Assembly (NCBI GenBank): GCA_002281735.1
Contig: NCGK01000002.1
Location: 124,001 to 188,000 of the forward strand
Length of the DNA: 64,000 nt
Reading direction: 5' to 3'
From: Gammaproteobacteria bacterium 28-57-27
GTDB taxonomy: Bacteria; Pseudomonadota; Gammaproteobacteria; Halothiobacillales; Halothiobacillaceae
The notes under the pieces were generated by a model. That model was not told the DNA's origin, made no database searches, and saw only the letters and a program-made list of their open reading frames with translations. Below are positions 7,773-15,798 of this stretch, piece by piece (position 1 is the first letter of the stretch; every line of letters starts with the position of its first letter). A program made the translations under genes and the position numbers.

Positions 7773-9104
7773 ATGGGACGCAAGCCACATACCCGTGCGT
7801 TGAATGTGTGGGCCAACGGTCAGTTGGTCGGTCAGTGGCGCATGCCTGTGAACCACCAAGCCGAGTTTCAATACGACGCGGCCTGGTTGCTTGCGCCCGA
7901 AGGGCGGCCACTATCGCTGTCGATGCCATTCACCTTGGACAATCCGCCGATCAAGGGGGACGTGGTGACGGCGTTTTTCGACAATCTATTGCCGGATAGT
8001 GAGCCGATTCGTCAACGCTTGCAGTCCAAGTTTCATACGCAGAGCCAACGTGCTTTTGACTTGCTGCAAGCCATCGGTCGTGACTGTGTAGGCGCTATCC
8101 AATTGTTGCCTCCTGATGCGCTTCCTGATGATGTCTTTAGCATTCAGGTTGAGCCTTTGGACGAGGAGGGTGTTGAGCATGTGCTGCGCTCTGCGGTGAG
8201 TCCCAGCTTGGCGGCTTGGGGTGGCGACGAAGATGATCTGCGGATATCGATTGCCGGCGCGCAGGAAAAAACAGCGTTGACCTGGCATGACGGGCGCTGG
8301 TGTCGGCCGCTTGGTTCGACACCGACCACCCACATCTTCAAACTTCCGCTCGGTCTGGTCGGGCACCGTCAGGCCGATATGCGCACCTCGGTTGAAAATG
8401 AATGGCTCTGCGCGGAGCTCCTGCGTGCCTATGGCCTCCCCATCGCTACGTGCGAAATAGCCCGGTTTGGGGAACAGAAGGCTTTGGTGGTTGAACGCTT
8501 TGATCGGCGCTTGGCAGCAAACGGTCAGTATTGGTTGAGGCTTCCCCAGGAAGATTTCTGCCAAGCGACGGGAACACCTGCAGCAAGTAAATATGAGGCT
8601 GATGGCGGGCCGGGGCTTCTGGATATGGCGAGAATTCTGGTGGGTTCTGAAGCGCGCGTTGCGGATCTGGAGACCATCATGCTCGCGGAGCTGCTCTTCT
8701 GGATGCTTGCCGCGACGGATGGTCATGCCAAGAATTTCAGTTTGTTCATGCTGCCGGGGGGGCGCTACCGGCTTACCCCGCTTTACGATGTGCTTTCCGC
8801 TTGGCCCGTCATTGGGACAGGTTCCAATCAGATGGATTGGAAGAAACTGAAATTGGCCATGTCGGTACGCGGTAAAAATGTGCACTACAAACTGGCCGAG
8901 ATCCAGCGCAGGCATTTCAACAGTATGGCGGCGCAGTGCGGGCTGGGGATGGACATGAATCACTTGATTCAACGTGTGATCGAGAAGACCCCGATGGTCA
9001 TCGATCAGGTGGCATCCGGACTGCCCGCAGGCTTTCCCGAGGATGTATTTACGGCAGTCAGTGACGGACTGCGTAGATCCGTCGAGAGGCTTGATTTAGT
9101 TTGA
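7773..9104 (+). CDS. hipA: HipA-family serine/threonine kinase toxin
   Basis: The 443-residue length equals that of E. coli HipA. Visible motifs are the N-terminal couple_hipA-like region (FFDNLLPDSEPIRQRL), the ATP-loop serine region SIAGAQEKTAL near 159-169, FKLPLG, VVERFDR, the catalytic loop ATDGHAKNF with D316 and N321, and the metal-binding PLYDVLSA with D339. HipA kinases phosphorylate aminoacyl-tRNA synthetases (GltX in E. coli), causing growth arrest and persistence. All kinase residues looked for are present, so it is probably active. Confidence 0.92.
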   Translation: MGRKPHTRALNVWANGQLVGQWRMPVNHQAEFQYDAAWLLAPEGRPLSLSMPFTLDNPPIKGDVVTAFFDNLLPDSEPIRQRLQSKFHTQSQRAFDLLQAIGRDCVGAIQLLPPDALPDDVFSIQVEPLDEEGVEHVLRSAVSPSLAAWGGDEDDLRISIAGAQEKTALTWHDGRWCRPLGSTPTTHIFKLPLGLVGHRQADMRTSVENEWLCAELLRAYGLPIATCEIARFGEQKALVVERFDRRLAANGQYWLRLPQEDFCQATGTPAASKYEADGGPGLLDMARILVGSEARVADLETIMLAELLFWMLAATDGHAKNFSLFMLPGGRYRLTPLYDVLSAWPVIGTGSNQMDWKKLKLAMSVRGKNVHYKLAEIQRRHFNSMAAQCGLGMDMNHLIQRVIEKTPMVIDQVASGLPAGFPEDVFTAVSDGLRRSVERLDLV

Positions 9105-9121
9105 TATTGAACCAACCCAAC

Positions 9122-9147
9122 ACCCGGTTAAATCGTCGGGTTTTTTT
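9122..9147 (+). terminator. Terminator of hipBA
   Basis: A short ACCCG/CGGGT stem with a 10-base loop is followed by seven Ts, 18 bases after the hipA stop. Confidence 0.65.
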
Positions 9148-9217
9148 GTTGGCCGCAACACTCTGAAAGCATCACCAACACAGGTCGTGTCGCTGATTCT
9201 TTCGGGTACAAATGCTC

Positions 9218-9267
9218 ACAAAAAAGGCCGTTTTTCACGACATTTAACGAAGTGAAAAACGGCCTAA
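9218..9267 (-). terminator. Terminator downstream of tRNA-Arg
   Basis: A long perfect stem, AGGCCGTTTTTCAC pairing with GTGAAAAACGGCCT, lies just after the tRNA on its own strand and is followed by a T-tract on the minus strand (the run of As near 9219-9224 on the plus strand). Confidence 0.8.
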
Positions 9268-9281
9268 GTTGTTGTTTTATA

Positions 9282-9358
9282 TGGTGCGGATGACTGGAGT
9301 CGAACCAGCGACCACTGCCTTCGGAGGGCAATACTCTATCCAGCTGAGCTACATCCGC
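9282..9358 (-). tRNA. tRNA-Arg (anticodon CCG)
   Basis: The minus strand reads GCGGATG at the 5' end, a D-arm AGCTCAGCTGGATAGAG, the anticodon arm TTGCC-CTCCGAA-GGCAG with anticodon CCG, a T-arm GGTTCGACTCC and an encoded CCA, 77 nt in all. It reads CGG codons. It marks the right edge of the accessory region 1791-9104 and could have served as an integration site, though no flanking attachment repeat was found. Confidence 0.95.
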
Positions 9359-9395
9359 GAGAGGGGGCGAAGGATACCGTTTTTGGGGTGGGCTG

Positions 9396-11843
9396 TCACT
9401 TGGTGAGGGCGATGAACAGCTCGGGCAGTTTTTCCGGCAGGGTTTCGATGCGGTCGATGACGGTGTATTGGCGGCCAAAAATGTCGGACACGTATTCATC
9501 GGCTTTGGGGTCGAGGCTGATGCAGTAGGTGAAGATGCCGTCACGATCCAGTTCGTTGACCGCTTGGCGCGCATCTTCGATCAGGGCGCGCGGGTCGGTC
9601 ACGTCGATGTCGGCGGGTTGGCCGTCGGTGAGGATCAGCATGAGCTTTTTGTCGGCTTTGCGCTTGCTTAGGTAGTGTCCGGCGTGGCGCATGGCGGCAC
9701 CCATACGGGTGGAAAAACCGGCCTTGATGGCGGCGAGGCGGCCTTTGACTTCGTCGTTCCAGTCTTCGCCAAAGCCTTTGATGTGCTGGTAGCGCACGTC
9801 GTGGCGGGTGTTGGAGGCGAAGCCGGCTATGGCGAGCGGGTCGCCAAGTTTGTCGATGGCCCAGGCCAGCAGGGAGACGGCTTCTTGCGAGAGTTGCAGG
9901 ATGGTCTGTTCGCTGCCTGCGACTTTTTCATTCAGCGATTCGGAAAGATCCAGCACCAGGCTGACGGCAATGTCGCGCCCGGCGGTGCGGTGGCTCATGT
10001 TGATGCGCGGGTCGGGCTGTGCGCCGCCTTTGAAGTCGATCAGCGCGCGAATGGCGACATCAAGATCAAGCTCGCTGCCTTCTTCCTGGTAACGAATGCG
10101 CACTTTGTCTTGCGGTTTGAGCAGGTCAAGAATGCGCTTGAGTTGTTTGGCGGTGCCTGCGTTTTTTTGCAGCAGCTTGTCGATGTCGGCGGCATTGCCG
10201 CTGGGGTGCAGGGCTTCGTATACGCTGACCCAGTCCGGGCGGTAGCTTTGGCTGTTGTAATCCCACTCCGGGTAGTGGCGCGGCGGCAGGCCGGTGATTT
10301 CTTGGTCGGGTTCGATTTTGCGCTTTTCGTCAAAGGCTTCTTCTTCGTCGCCGGATTCGATGAATTGCCACAGTTGGCGGTTGTCGTCGCGGTAGTCGAT
10401 CACGGTGTTGTCGAAGTGCACCTTGGCGAATTGGTCGCTTTGGCGGCGGGTTTTGGCGACATACGAAAGCGCCAGTCCGGCAATTTCGCGGGTCGATGCG
10501 TTGCCCGTCGCCATGAGTTCGTGGAAGCGTTCCACGAATTCACGCAGAGCGGGGTCGGTGTAGCCGTGCCGGGTGTGATCCAGCGCGGCGTTGAGCTCGC
10601 CGTAGGGTGCGCCGTGCGCACCAGCCGTTTCCAGCAGCGCGCGTGAGAGCATGGCCAGACGGTGGCGCAGGCAGGAGGTGGTTTCCGGGTCGCAGGCATC
10701 TTCAACCGGCTTGGGGTGCAGGCCGAGAAACAGACGGCGCAAGCCGGGATATTCGCGGATCAGCAGGGTTTCAATGCGGCAGTCTTCGAAGAATTCGACC
10801 GCCATGCGCTGGAACGGGCTCCAGTTGTCGGCGATTTGCGGTTGGCTCCAGCGACGGTGGCCGACGATATGCGCGAGGGTGGCGCGGTAGCGGTCGAGGC
10901 CGGAAATGCTAAGCCCCTCTCCCGCAAGCGGGAGAGGGTGGCGCGAAGCGCCGGGTGAGGGTGGATTTCCCTCACCCCCGGCCTCACCCTCACCCCCAAC
11001 CGGCTGCGCCCCCCTCGCTGCGCTCTCCCCGTTTACGGGAGAGGGGAGAATTAAGTCCTCGTATACATCGGGCACGCGGATGCCGAGTTTGTCGTAATAC
11101 GGAATGGGTTTGCGCAGCTCGTCAAAGGCGGTGGAATACGGCACGAGCTGCTCTGAGTCATTCCACAGGCCACGCAGGTAGAGATCGAGCTTGCGCTCGA
11201 CATCGACAAACAGGGTGCCGTGGCGCTCGCGCTGCATCACGGCGCGGCTGTCGGCGGATTGCAAGCTGAAGTATTCGGCCTGACGCTCCGGGTGGTGGTT
11301 GTAGTTGCGGATGCCGTAGTCCACCCAGTTTTTTACCCCGGCCAAGGCGAGCTGGTTGAGCAGAAAGGGCGCTTGGGCGAGGAACTCGGGCAGACCTGGG
11401 CTAGGGAAGGTGGTGTGGTGGCCGTGGATGGAGCCGGTGGTGCGCTCGGTCAAATCGCTGACGATGGCGAGGTAGTCGTCCAATTGTTCGCTGGACGGCA
11501 GGCGGCGCGCCACGGCGGCCAGGGTTTGCAGGAAGGCGTTGATGGCGCGGCTGTTGGGCGAGCGCTGCAGGCCGCTGACCAGTTGCATCACTTTGGGCAG
11601 ACTGTCTTCGCCCACGGCTGCCGCGACGGCGGGCCATTCTTCCAGAAAGATGAGCATCGGCTCCGCGCCGCGCCCGAGCTTGCCTAAGGCGCGTGCGGCA
11701 TCAAGGTAGGCCTCGATGCCGCGTGAGCTCAGGCTGATGATGGCTTCGGCCATGCTGGCTTCGAAGATGTCATCCACCTGGGCAAAGCGGGTGTCGAGTC
11801 GGGTGCGGTAGGCGTGGAGTTGTTCGGTGGTGATGGCGGTCAT
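9396..11843 (-). CDS. cbbO: CbbO, von Willebrand factor A subunit of the RubisCO activase
   Basis: The 815-residue protein has the CbbO/NorD layout: an alpha-helical N-terminal half, then a C-terminal VWA domain with a metal-ion-dependent adhesion site (LDLSES, and TDGQPAD further on). With the AAA+ protein CbbQ it forms a RubisCO activase that removes inhibitory sugar phosphates; CbbO is the part that contacts RubisCO. It is the last gene of cbbM-cbbQ-cbbO. Residues about 265-312 (PSPVNGES... to PLAGEGL) are encoded by a repeat element inserted in frame, which is foreign to the family. The remaining length fits normal CbbO. Confidence 0.92.
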   Translation of the reverse strand: MTAITTEQLHAYRTRLDTRFAQVDDIFEASMAEAIISLSSRGIEAYLDAARALGKLGRGAEPMLIFLEEWPAVAAAVGEDSLPKVMQLVSGLQRSPNSRAINAFLQTLAAVARRLPSSEQLDDYLAIVSDLTERTTGSIHGHHTTFPSPGLPEFLAQAPFLLNQLALAGVKNWVDYGIRNYNHHPERQAEYFSLQSADSRAVMQRERHGTLFVDVERKLDLYLRGLWNDSEQLVPYSTAFDELRKPIPYYDKLGIRVPDVYEDLILPSPVNGESAARGAQPVGGEGEAGGEGNPPSPGASRHPLPLAGEGLSISGLDRYRATLAHIVGHRRWSQPQIADNWSPFQRMAVEFFEDCRIETLLIREYPGLRRLFLGLHPKPVEDACDPETTSCLRHRLAMLSRALLETAGAHGAPYGELNAALDHTRHGYTDPALREFVERFHELMATGNASTREIAGLALSYVAKTRRQSDQFAKVHFDNTVIDYRDDNRQLWQFIESGDEEEAFDEKRKIEPDQEITGLPPRHYPEWDYNSQSYRPDWVSVYEALHPSGNAADIDKLLQKNAGTAKQLKRILDLLKPQDKVRIRYQEEGSELDLDVAIRALIDFKGGAQPDPRINMSHRTAGRDIAVSLVLDLSESLNEKVAGSEQTILQLSQEAVSLLAWAIDKLGDPLAIAGFASNTRHDVRYQHIKGFGEDWNDEVKGRLAAIKAGFSTRMGAAMRHAGHYLSKRKADKKLMLILTDGQPADIDVTDPRALIEDARQAVNELDRDGIFTYCISLDPKADEYVSDIFGRQYTVIDRIETLPEKLPELFIALTK
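10906..11052. repeat. GC-rich palindromic repeat inserted in frame inside cbbO
   Basis: The segment contains CCCTCTCCCGCAAGCGGGAG and CTCTCCCCGTTTACGGGAG palindromes plus a GGTGAGGGTG/CCCTCACCC pair, the same family as the elements at about 1510-1627 and 11891-12012. Here it lies entirely within cbbO, keeps the frame open and adds roughly 48 residues rich in Pro, Gly and Glu. Confidence 0.85.
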
Positions 11844-11890
11844 GATGTGTGTCCTGATCCAGCGCTGACGCTCAGTTGCGTGCGAGTTTT

Positions 11891-12012
11891 GCCCCTCCCC
11901 CTTGACGGGGGAGGGTTGGGGAGAGGGTGGGCGATTTTTCAGTCTTGCGGCTCAAGTCGAGCCCCGACTCCCTCACCCCAGCCCTCTCCCGCTTGCGGGA
12001 GAGGGAGCCAAA
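11891..12012. repeat. Paired GC-rich palindromes between cbbQ and cbbO
   Basis: CCCTCCCCCTTGACGGGGG and CCCTCTCCCGCTTGCGGGAG form two hairpins about 70 bases apart in the cbbQ-cbbO spacer. The spacer 11844-12063 holds nothing else recognisable. These hairpins could stabilise or process the polycistronic mRNA. Confidence 0.75.
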
Positions 12013-12063
12013 AGCCTGTGCACAGCTGACCTGCGCCCGTTAACCAAGATCGTGAACAGGTTC

Positions 12064-12867
12064 TCAGGCAAAGCTCGCGTCGATGGCGTGCTCTAGCGTG
12101 TCGCGGATGTCGGCGTCGTCGGTGATCGGCTGCACCAAGGCCATGCGGCAGGCATCGTGCGGATGCACGCCGTCCTTGATGAGGGTGGCGGCGTAGACCA
12201 GCAGGCGGGTGGAGATGCCTTCGTCCAGACCGTGGCCTTTCAGATTGCGTGCGGTGTGGCCGATTTTCACCAGCTTGGCTGCGTTGGCTTCATCCAACCC
12301 GGTTTCTTTGGCCAGAATGCTGGTTTCCAATTCGGCGGTGGGGTAATCGAAAGCAAAGCCGGTGAAACGCTGTTTGGTGGACTGCTTCAAGTCCTTCATC
12401 AGGTTCTGGTAGCCGGGGTTGTAGGAAATGACCAGTTGAAAATCGGGGTGCGCTTCGATCAGTTCGCCCTTTTTGTCCAGCGGCAGGGTGCGGCGGTGGT
12501 CGGTCAGCGGATGGATGACCACGGTGGTGTCTTGGCGCGCCTCGACGATTTCGTCGAGGTAGCAAATAGCTCCGATGCGTGCGGCGGTGGTCAGTGGGCC
12601 ATCCAGCCAGCGCGTGCCATTGGCATCAAGCAGGTAGCGACCCACTAGATCGCTGGCGGTCATGTCCTCGTTACAGGCCACGGTAATCAGCGGCTTGTTC
12701 AGCTTCCAGGCCATGTATTCGATAAAGCGCGATTTGCCGCAGCCGGTTGGGCCTTTGACCATCACTGGCAGTTTGTTGCGGTAGGCGGCTTCGTACAGCG
12801 CAACTTCATTGCGTTGTTGCTGATAGAAGGGCTCTTTCTTCACGAGGTATTGGTCTTTGTCGATCAT
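12064..12867 (-). CDS. cbbQ: CbbQ, AAA+ RubisCO activase subunit
   Basis: From [10 protein letters not shown] (12867) the protein has 267 residues, the usual CbbQ size, with Walker A GPTGCGKS at 39-46, Walker [11 protein letters not shown] near 97-106 and the MoxR-type ISYNPGYQN segment. It is the hexameric motor that remodels form II RubisCO together with CbbO. The start was chosen because GGGAG lies 6-10 bases upstream; the longer frame would translate a palindromic repeat. It follows cbbM, separated by a terminator hairpin. Confidence 0.95.
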   Translation of the reverse strand: MIDKDQYLVKKEPFYQQQRNEVALYEAAYRNKLPVMVKGPTGCGKSRFIEYMAWKLNKPLITVACNEDMTASDLVGRYLLDANGTRWLDGPLTTAARIGAICYLDEIVEARQDTTVVIHPLTDHRRTLPLDKKGELIEAHPDFQLVISYNPGYQNLMKDLKQSTKQRFTGFAFDYPTAELETSILAKETGLDEANAAKLVKIGHTARNLKGHGLDEGISTRLLVYAATLIKDGVHPHDACRMALVQPITDDADIRDTLEHAIDASFA

Positions 12868-12877
12868 GTGGACTCCC

Positions 12878-12927
12878 GTAGGGTGCGCCATGCGCACCAT
12901 AAATGCGGTGCGCATGGCGCACCCTAC
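12878..12927. repeat. Inverted repeat in the cbbQ leader
   Basis: Two 21-base arms (12878-12898 and 12907-12927) are perfect inverted copies of the GTAGGGTGCGCC family and would fold into a strong hairpin in the cbbQ leader. Its edge touches the cbbQ ribosome site at 12873-12877. Confidence 0.85.
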
Positions 12928-13000
12928 CAAAAAGGCTGTTCGGTCTAGGCAAGCTTGGCGATAAGCACTCAAAGATGCGCATGGCCAAGCGGGCGGGTTA

Positions 13001-13028
13001 AAAATGCCCCGGCGAACCGGGGCATTTT
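13001..13028 (-). terminator. Hairpin terminator after cbbM
   Basis: A 12-bp perfect stem (AAAATGCCCCGG/CCGGGGCATTTT) with a CGAA loop lies 21 bases after the cbbM stop. As cbbQ and cbbO have no obvious separate promoter, it probably allows partial read-through so that RubisCO is made in excess over activase. Confidence 0.8.
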
Positions 13029-13049
13029 GGTGGATTAGCTAGGCATCAA

Positions 13050-14429
13050 TTACTTGTGCACGCCCAGCTTCTCGCGCCAGCCCGGGAAGATCTTGTCGGC
13101 ATCTTTCGGGAAGGATTCGAACGCGCGGGCGAATTCCTTGTGCTCCTTGGCGAACTCGATCGGATCGGCGCCTTGCTTCCAGCACTCATAGGATTGACGC
13201 AGGGAGATCGCGCCAGCCGCCGGAGAGTCGATATGGCCGTAAGAACCGCCACCTGCGGTGTTGATCACGTTGCCGTGGCCGAGGTTTTCGAAGAAGCCTG
13301 GCAGGCGTAGCGCGTTCATGCCGCCGGAGATGATGGGGGTGGTGGGCTTCATGCCGTACCACTTCTGGAAGTAGACCGGACCTTGGCACTCGTCGCGTTC
13401 GATCATGTAGGCGATGATGCGGTCGTCGCCTTCACCTTCCATCTTGCCGTAGCCCATGGTACCCACATGGATACCGGACGCACCTTGCAGACGGCTCATC
13501 TTGGCCAACACGAACGCGGTATAGCCGCGCTTGGATGATGGTGAAGTAATCATGCCGTGACCGGCGCGGTGATAGTGCAGGTACTGGCTTGGGTACTGAC
13601 GACGGGCGGTGGTAATCATGCCGGGGCCGCCAACAAAGCCGTCAACCAGGAAGGCCAGTTTGTCGGCATCCGGGCCGAAAGTTTCCAGCGCGAAGTCGGC
13701 ACGAGCCAACATTTCGTAGTGGTCATCTGCAGTGATGTTCATGGAGAACAGCTTGGCTTGACCGGTTTCGTCCTGGGCGCGCTTCATGGCGTCATATACC
13801 AGCGGCAGAACTTTCTTCAGCGGGCAGAACACTTGGTTGCCTTGCGGTTCGTCGTTCTTGATGAAGTCGCCACCCAGCCAGAACTGGTATGCGGCAGCCG
13901 CGAACGGCTCAGGACGCAGACCGAGCTTCGGCTTGATGATGGTGCCGGCGATGTAGCCGCCATCCTTGATTGGACGACCGAGGATGCGCCACAGGTTGGA
14001 AATGTCGGTGGCGGGGCCGTCGAACATCTGAATGCAGCGCTCGGGCACATAGAAGTCAATCATCTGGCCGTATTCGATATCGCCCATGCCTTGGTTGTTA
14101 CCGATGACCAAAGTCAGGAAGGAGACCAACATGAAGCGACCGTCGGTGACGTTGCGGTCAAACAGCTCAATTGGGTACGCGATGCGCATATCTTCGGTGG
14201 CTTCGTCGATGTAGTACACCAGCGCGTCAACACCCTTGGTGAAGTCGTCGGTGGTGGACACTTCAACGTTGGTGCCGGTGGATGACTCGGCCGCGAAGTG
14301 GGCGGCGGCTTCAAGGTAGCCGTGGCCAGCCTTGGGCTTCATTTTGTAGGCGACGAGAATATGCTTGCCAGCGGCGATCAGGTCTTCTTCGCGAAGACTC
14401 AGATCGGCGTAACGATTGGATTGGTCCAT
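13050..14429 (-). CDS. cbbM: Form II ribulose-1,5-bisphosphate carboxylase/oxygenase
   Basis: The 459-residue protein is a full-length form II RubisCO and keeps the Rhodospirillum numbering of the active site: K166 (IIKPKLGL), carbamylated K191 with D193 and E194 ([14 protein letters not shown]), H287 (HYHRAGHG) and K329 in loop 6 ([10 protein letters not shown]). It fixes CO2 in the Calvin cycle; form II enzymes suit high-CO2, low-O2 settings. AGGAG precedes the start. It is divergent from the LysR regulator cbbR and is followed by cbbQ and cbbO. No form I enzyme or carboxysome gene is in this window. Confidence 0.98.
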   Translation of the reverse strand: MDQSNRYADLSLREEDLIAAGKHILVAYKMKPKAGHGYLEAAAHFAAESSTGTNVEVSTTDDFTKGVDALVYYIDEATEDMRIAYPIELFDRNVTDGRFMLVSFLTLVIGNNQGMGDIEYGQMIDFYVPERCIQMFDGPATDISNLWRILGRPIKDGGYIAGTIIKPKLGLRPEPFAAAAYQFWLGGDFIKNDEPQGNQVFCPLKKVLPLVYDAMKRAQDETGQAKLFSMNITADDHYEMLARADFALETFGPDADKLAFLVDGFVGGPGMITTARRQYPSQYLHYHRAGHGMITSPSSKRGYTAFVLAKMSRLQGASGIHVGTMGYGKMEGEGDDRIIAYMIERDECQGPVYFQKWYGMKPTTPIISGGMNALRLPGFFENLGHGNVINTAGGGSYGHIDSPAAGAISLRQSYECWKQGADPIEFAKEHKEFARAFESFPKDADKIFPGWREKLGVHK

Positions 14430-14570
14430 GTTGCTCTCCTGATGATGACGAAATAATGCAGCGCTAAAACCCTGTGAGCTCTAGGGGGGCTCGCTAGGGT
14501 TTGCAGACTATACCTATCCCAATGTATAAGAGACATTCGTATATTCTGATAAAACCTATCAGGTCTCCTT
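14430..14570. promoter_or_regulatory. Divergent cbbM-cbbR promoter region with LysR-type site
   Basis: The 141-base spacer holds the inverted repeat ATAC-N10-GTAT (14510-14527), of the T-N11/12-A type bound by LysR regulators, followed by a further GTAT copy at about 14539. It probably binds CbbR and controls cbbMQO and cbbR itself. Exact -35/-10 boxes could not be assigned. Confidence 0.5.
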
Positions 14571-15488
14571 ATGCTTCATCTCACCCTGCGCCAGCTTCAA
14601 TTGTTCGATGCCGTGGCGCGTCATTTGAGCTTTTCGCGCGCATCCGGCGAGCTGCACTTGTCGCAGCCAGCGGTGTCGATGCAGATCAAACAACTCGAAG
14701 AAGCCGTGGGCATGGCCTTGTTTGAGCAGGTAGGGAAAAAGATTTTTCTCACCGATGCCGGGCGCGAGGTGCAGAGCACCAGTCAGGCGATTGCGCAGCA
14801 ACTGATCGACCTTGAGGGCGCACTGGCGAACTTGCAGGGGCTGAAGGCCGGGCGCCTGGTGGTGGGCGTGGTGAGTACCGCGAGCGTGTTCGCCACGCGC
14901 TTGATGGCACACTACCGCCAGCTTCAGCCCGAGGTGCAGCTGACCTTGAACGTGGTCAATCGTGAGACCTTATTGCATCAATTGGCGCATAACGACACCG
15001 ATCTGGCGATCATGGGGCAGCCACCGGAAGGGCGTGATTTAAGTGCGCAGGCGTTTATGCGCAACCCCTTGGTCTTGGTCGCGGCCGCCAATCATCCTTT
15101 GGCGGGGGAGCAGGCCATTGCCTTTGCCCGACTTGCCGGGCTGCCGCTGTTGGGGCGCGAGCCAGGCTCGGGCACGCGCAGCGCGATGGAGGCCATCTTT
15201 CGCAAGCATGGCCTCGGTCTGACCCCGGCGATGGAAATGAACAATAACGAAGCGATCAAGCAGGCGGTCGAGGTGGGGCTGGGCTTGGGCGTGGTGTCGC
15301 TACACACCGTGGAAAACGAGCTGCGCGCCGGGCGCATGGTGGTACTGGACGTGGAAGGTTTTCCGATCATGCGCGATTGGTATCTGGTCTATCGCCAAGG
15401 CAAGCGTTTGTCGCCCTCCGCCTTGTCATTCCGCGAATTTGTGCTGGAACAAGGCGCGCAGATGGAGGCTGAAGTCCGCGCGGTTTAA
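14571..15488 (+). CDS. cbbR: CbbR, LysR-family regulator of CO2-fixation genes
   Basis: The 305-residue protein has a typical N-terminal LysR helix-turn-helix (LRQLQLFDAVARHLSFSRA, HLSQPAVSMQIKQLEE) and a type 2 periplasmic-binding-like effector domain. It is transcribed away from cbbM, the classic CbbR arrangement. CbbR activates cbb operons in response to metabolites such as RuBP or PEP. Confidence 0.92.
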   Translation: MLHLTLRQLQLFDAVARHLSFSRASGELHLSQPAVSMQIKQLEEAVGMALFEQVGKKIFLTDAGREVQSTSQAIAQQLIDLEGALANLQGLKAGRLVVGVVSTASVFATRLMAHYRQLQPEVQLTLNVVNRETLLHQLAHNDTDLAIMGQPPEGRDLSAQAFMRNPLVLVAAANHPLAGEQAIAFARLAGLPLLGREPGSGTRSAMEAIFRKHGLGLTPAMEMNNNEAIKQAVEVGLGLGVVSLHTVENELRAGRMVVLDVEGFPIMRDWYLVYRQGKRLSPSALSFREFVLEQGAQMEAEVRAV

Positions 15489-15580
15489 GAGTCCGTTTAC
15501 GATCTCGGTTTTAGGTGCGACAAATTTGCACCACAATTGATCCGGCTCGATGAAATTTGAATTGTTACCCAACATCTTGG

Positions 15581-15649
15581 GTGTAGGAGGCTCGTCCCGA
15601 GCCGATGTTTTCGCGCCGATGGCATCGCGCCGAGACGGCGCTCCTACAC
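15581..15649. repeat. GTAGGAG/CTCCTAC palindromic repeat
   Basis: GTGTAGGAG (15581-15589) and CTCCTACAC (15641-15649) bound a GC-rich fold with internal GGCTCGTCCCGAGCC and CGCGCCGATGGCATCGCGCC palindromes. Near-direct repeats of GGCTCGATNAA (about 15543 and 15660) flank it. Confidence 0.7.
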
Positions 15650-15682
15650 TTATCGATTCGGCTCGATAAAGCTTGAATACCA

Positions 15683-15744
15683 CCGTTCGGGCTGAGCCTG
15701 TCGAAGCCCATCCTCATGTCCTTCGACAGGCTCATGGTGAACGG
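15683..15744. repeat. Inverted repeat of the TTCGACAGGCTCA type
   Basis: CCGTTCGGGCTGAGCCTG...TCGAAG and CTTCGACAGGCTCATGG...GAACGG face each other. This widespread bacterial intergenic repeat lies just before rluD. The whole gap 15489-15798 is repeats with no gene visible. Confidence 0.75.
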
Positions 15745-15798
15745 AAGACATTTCCAAGCCAGATCAATAACACGCCTTGAGTCTGCTACCATGCGCGC

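Noticed and set aside
9675-10646. 323-codon frame opposite cbbO
   Set aside because: It is antisense to the VWA domain of cbbO and shows no family motif.
13557-14285. 242-codon frame opposite cbbM
   Set aside because: It lies wholly antisense to a perfectly conserved RubisCO gene.
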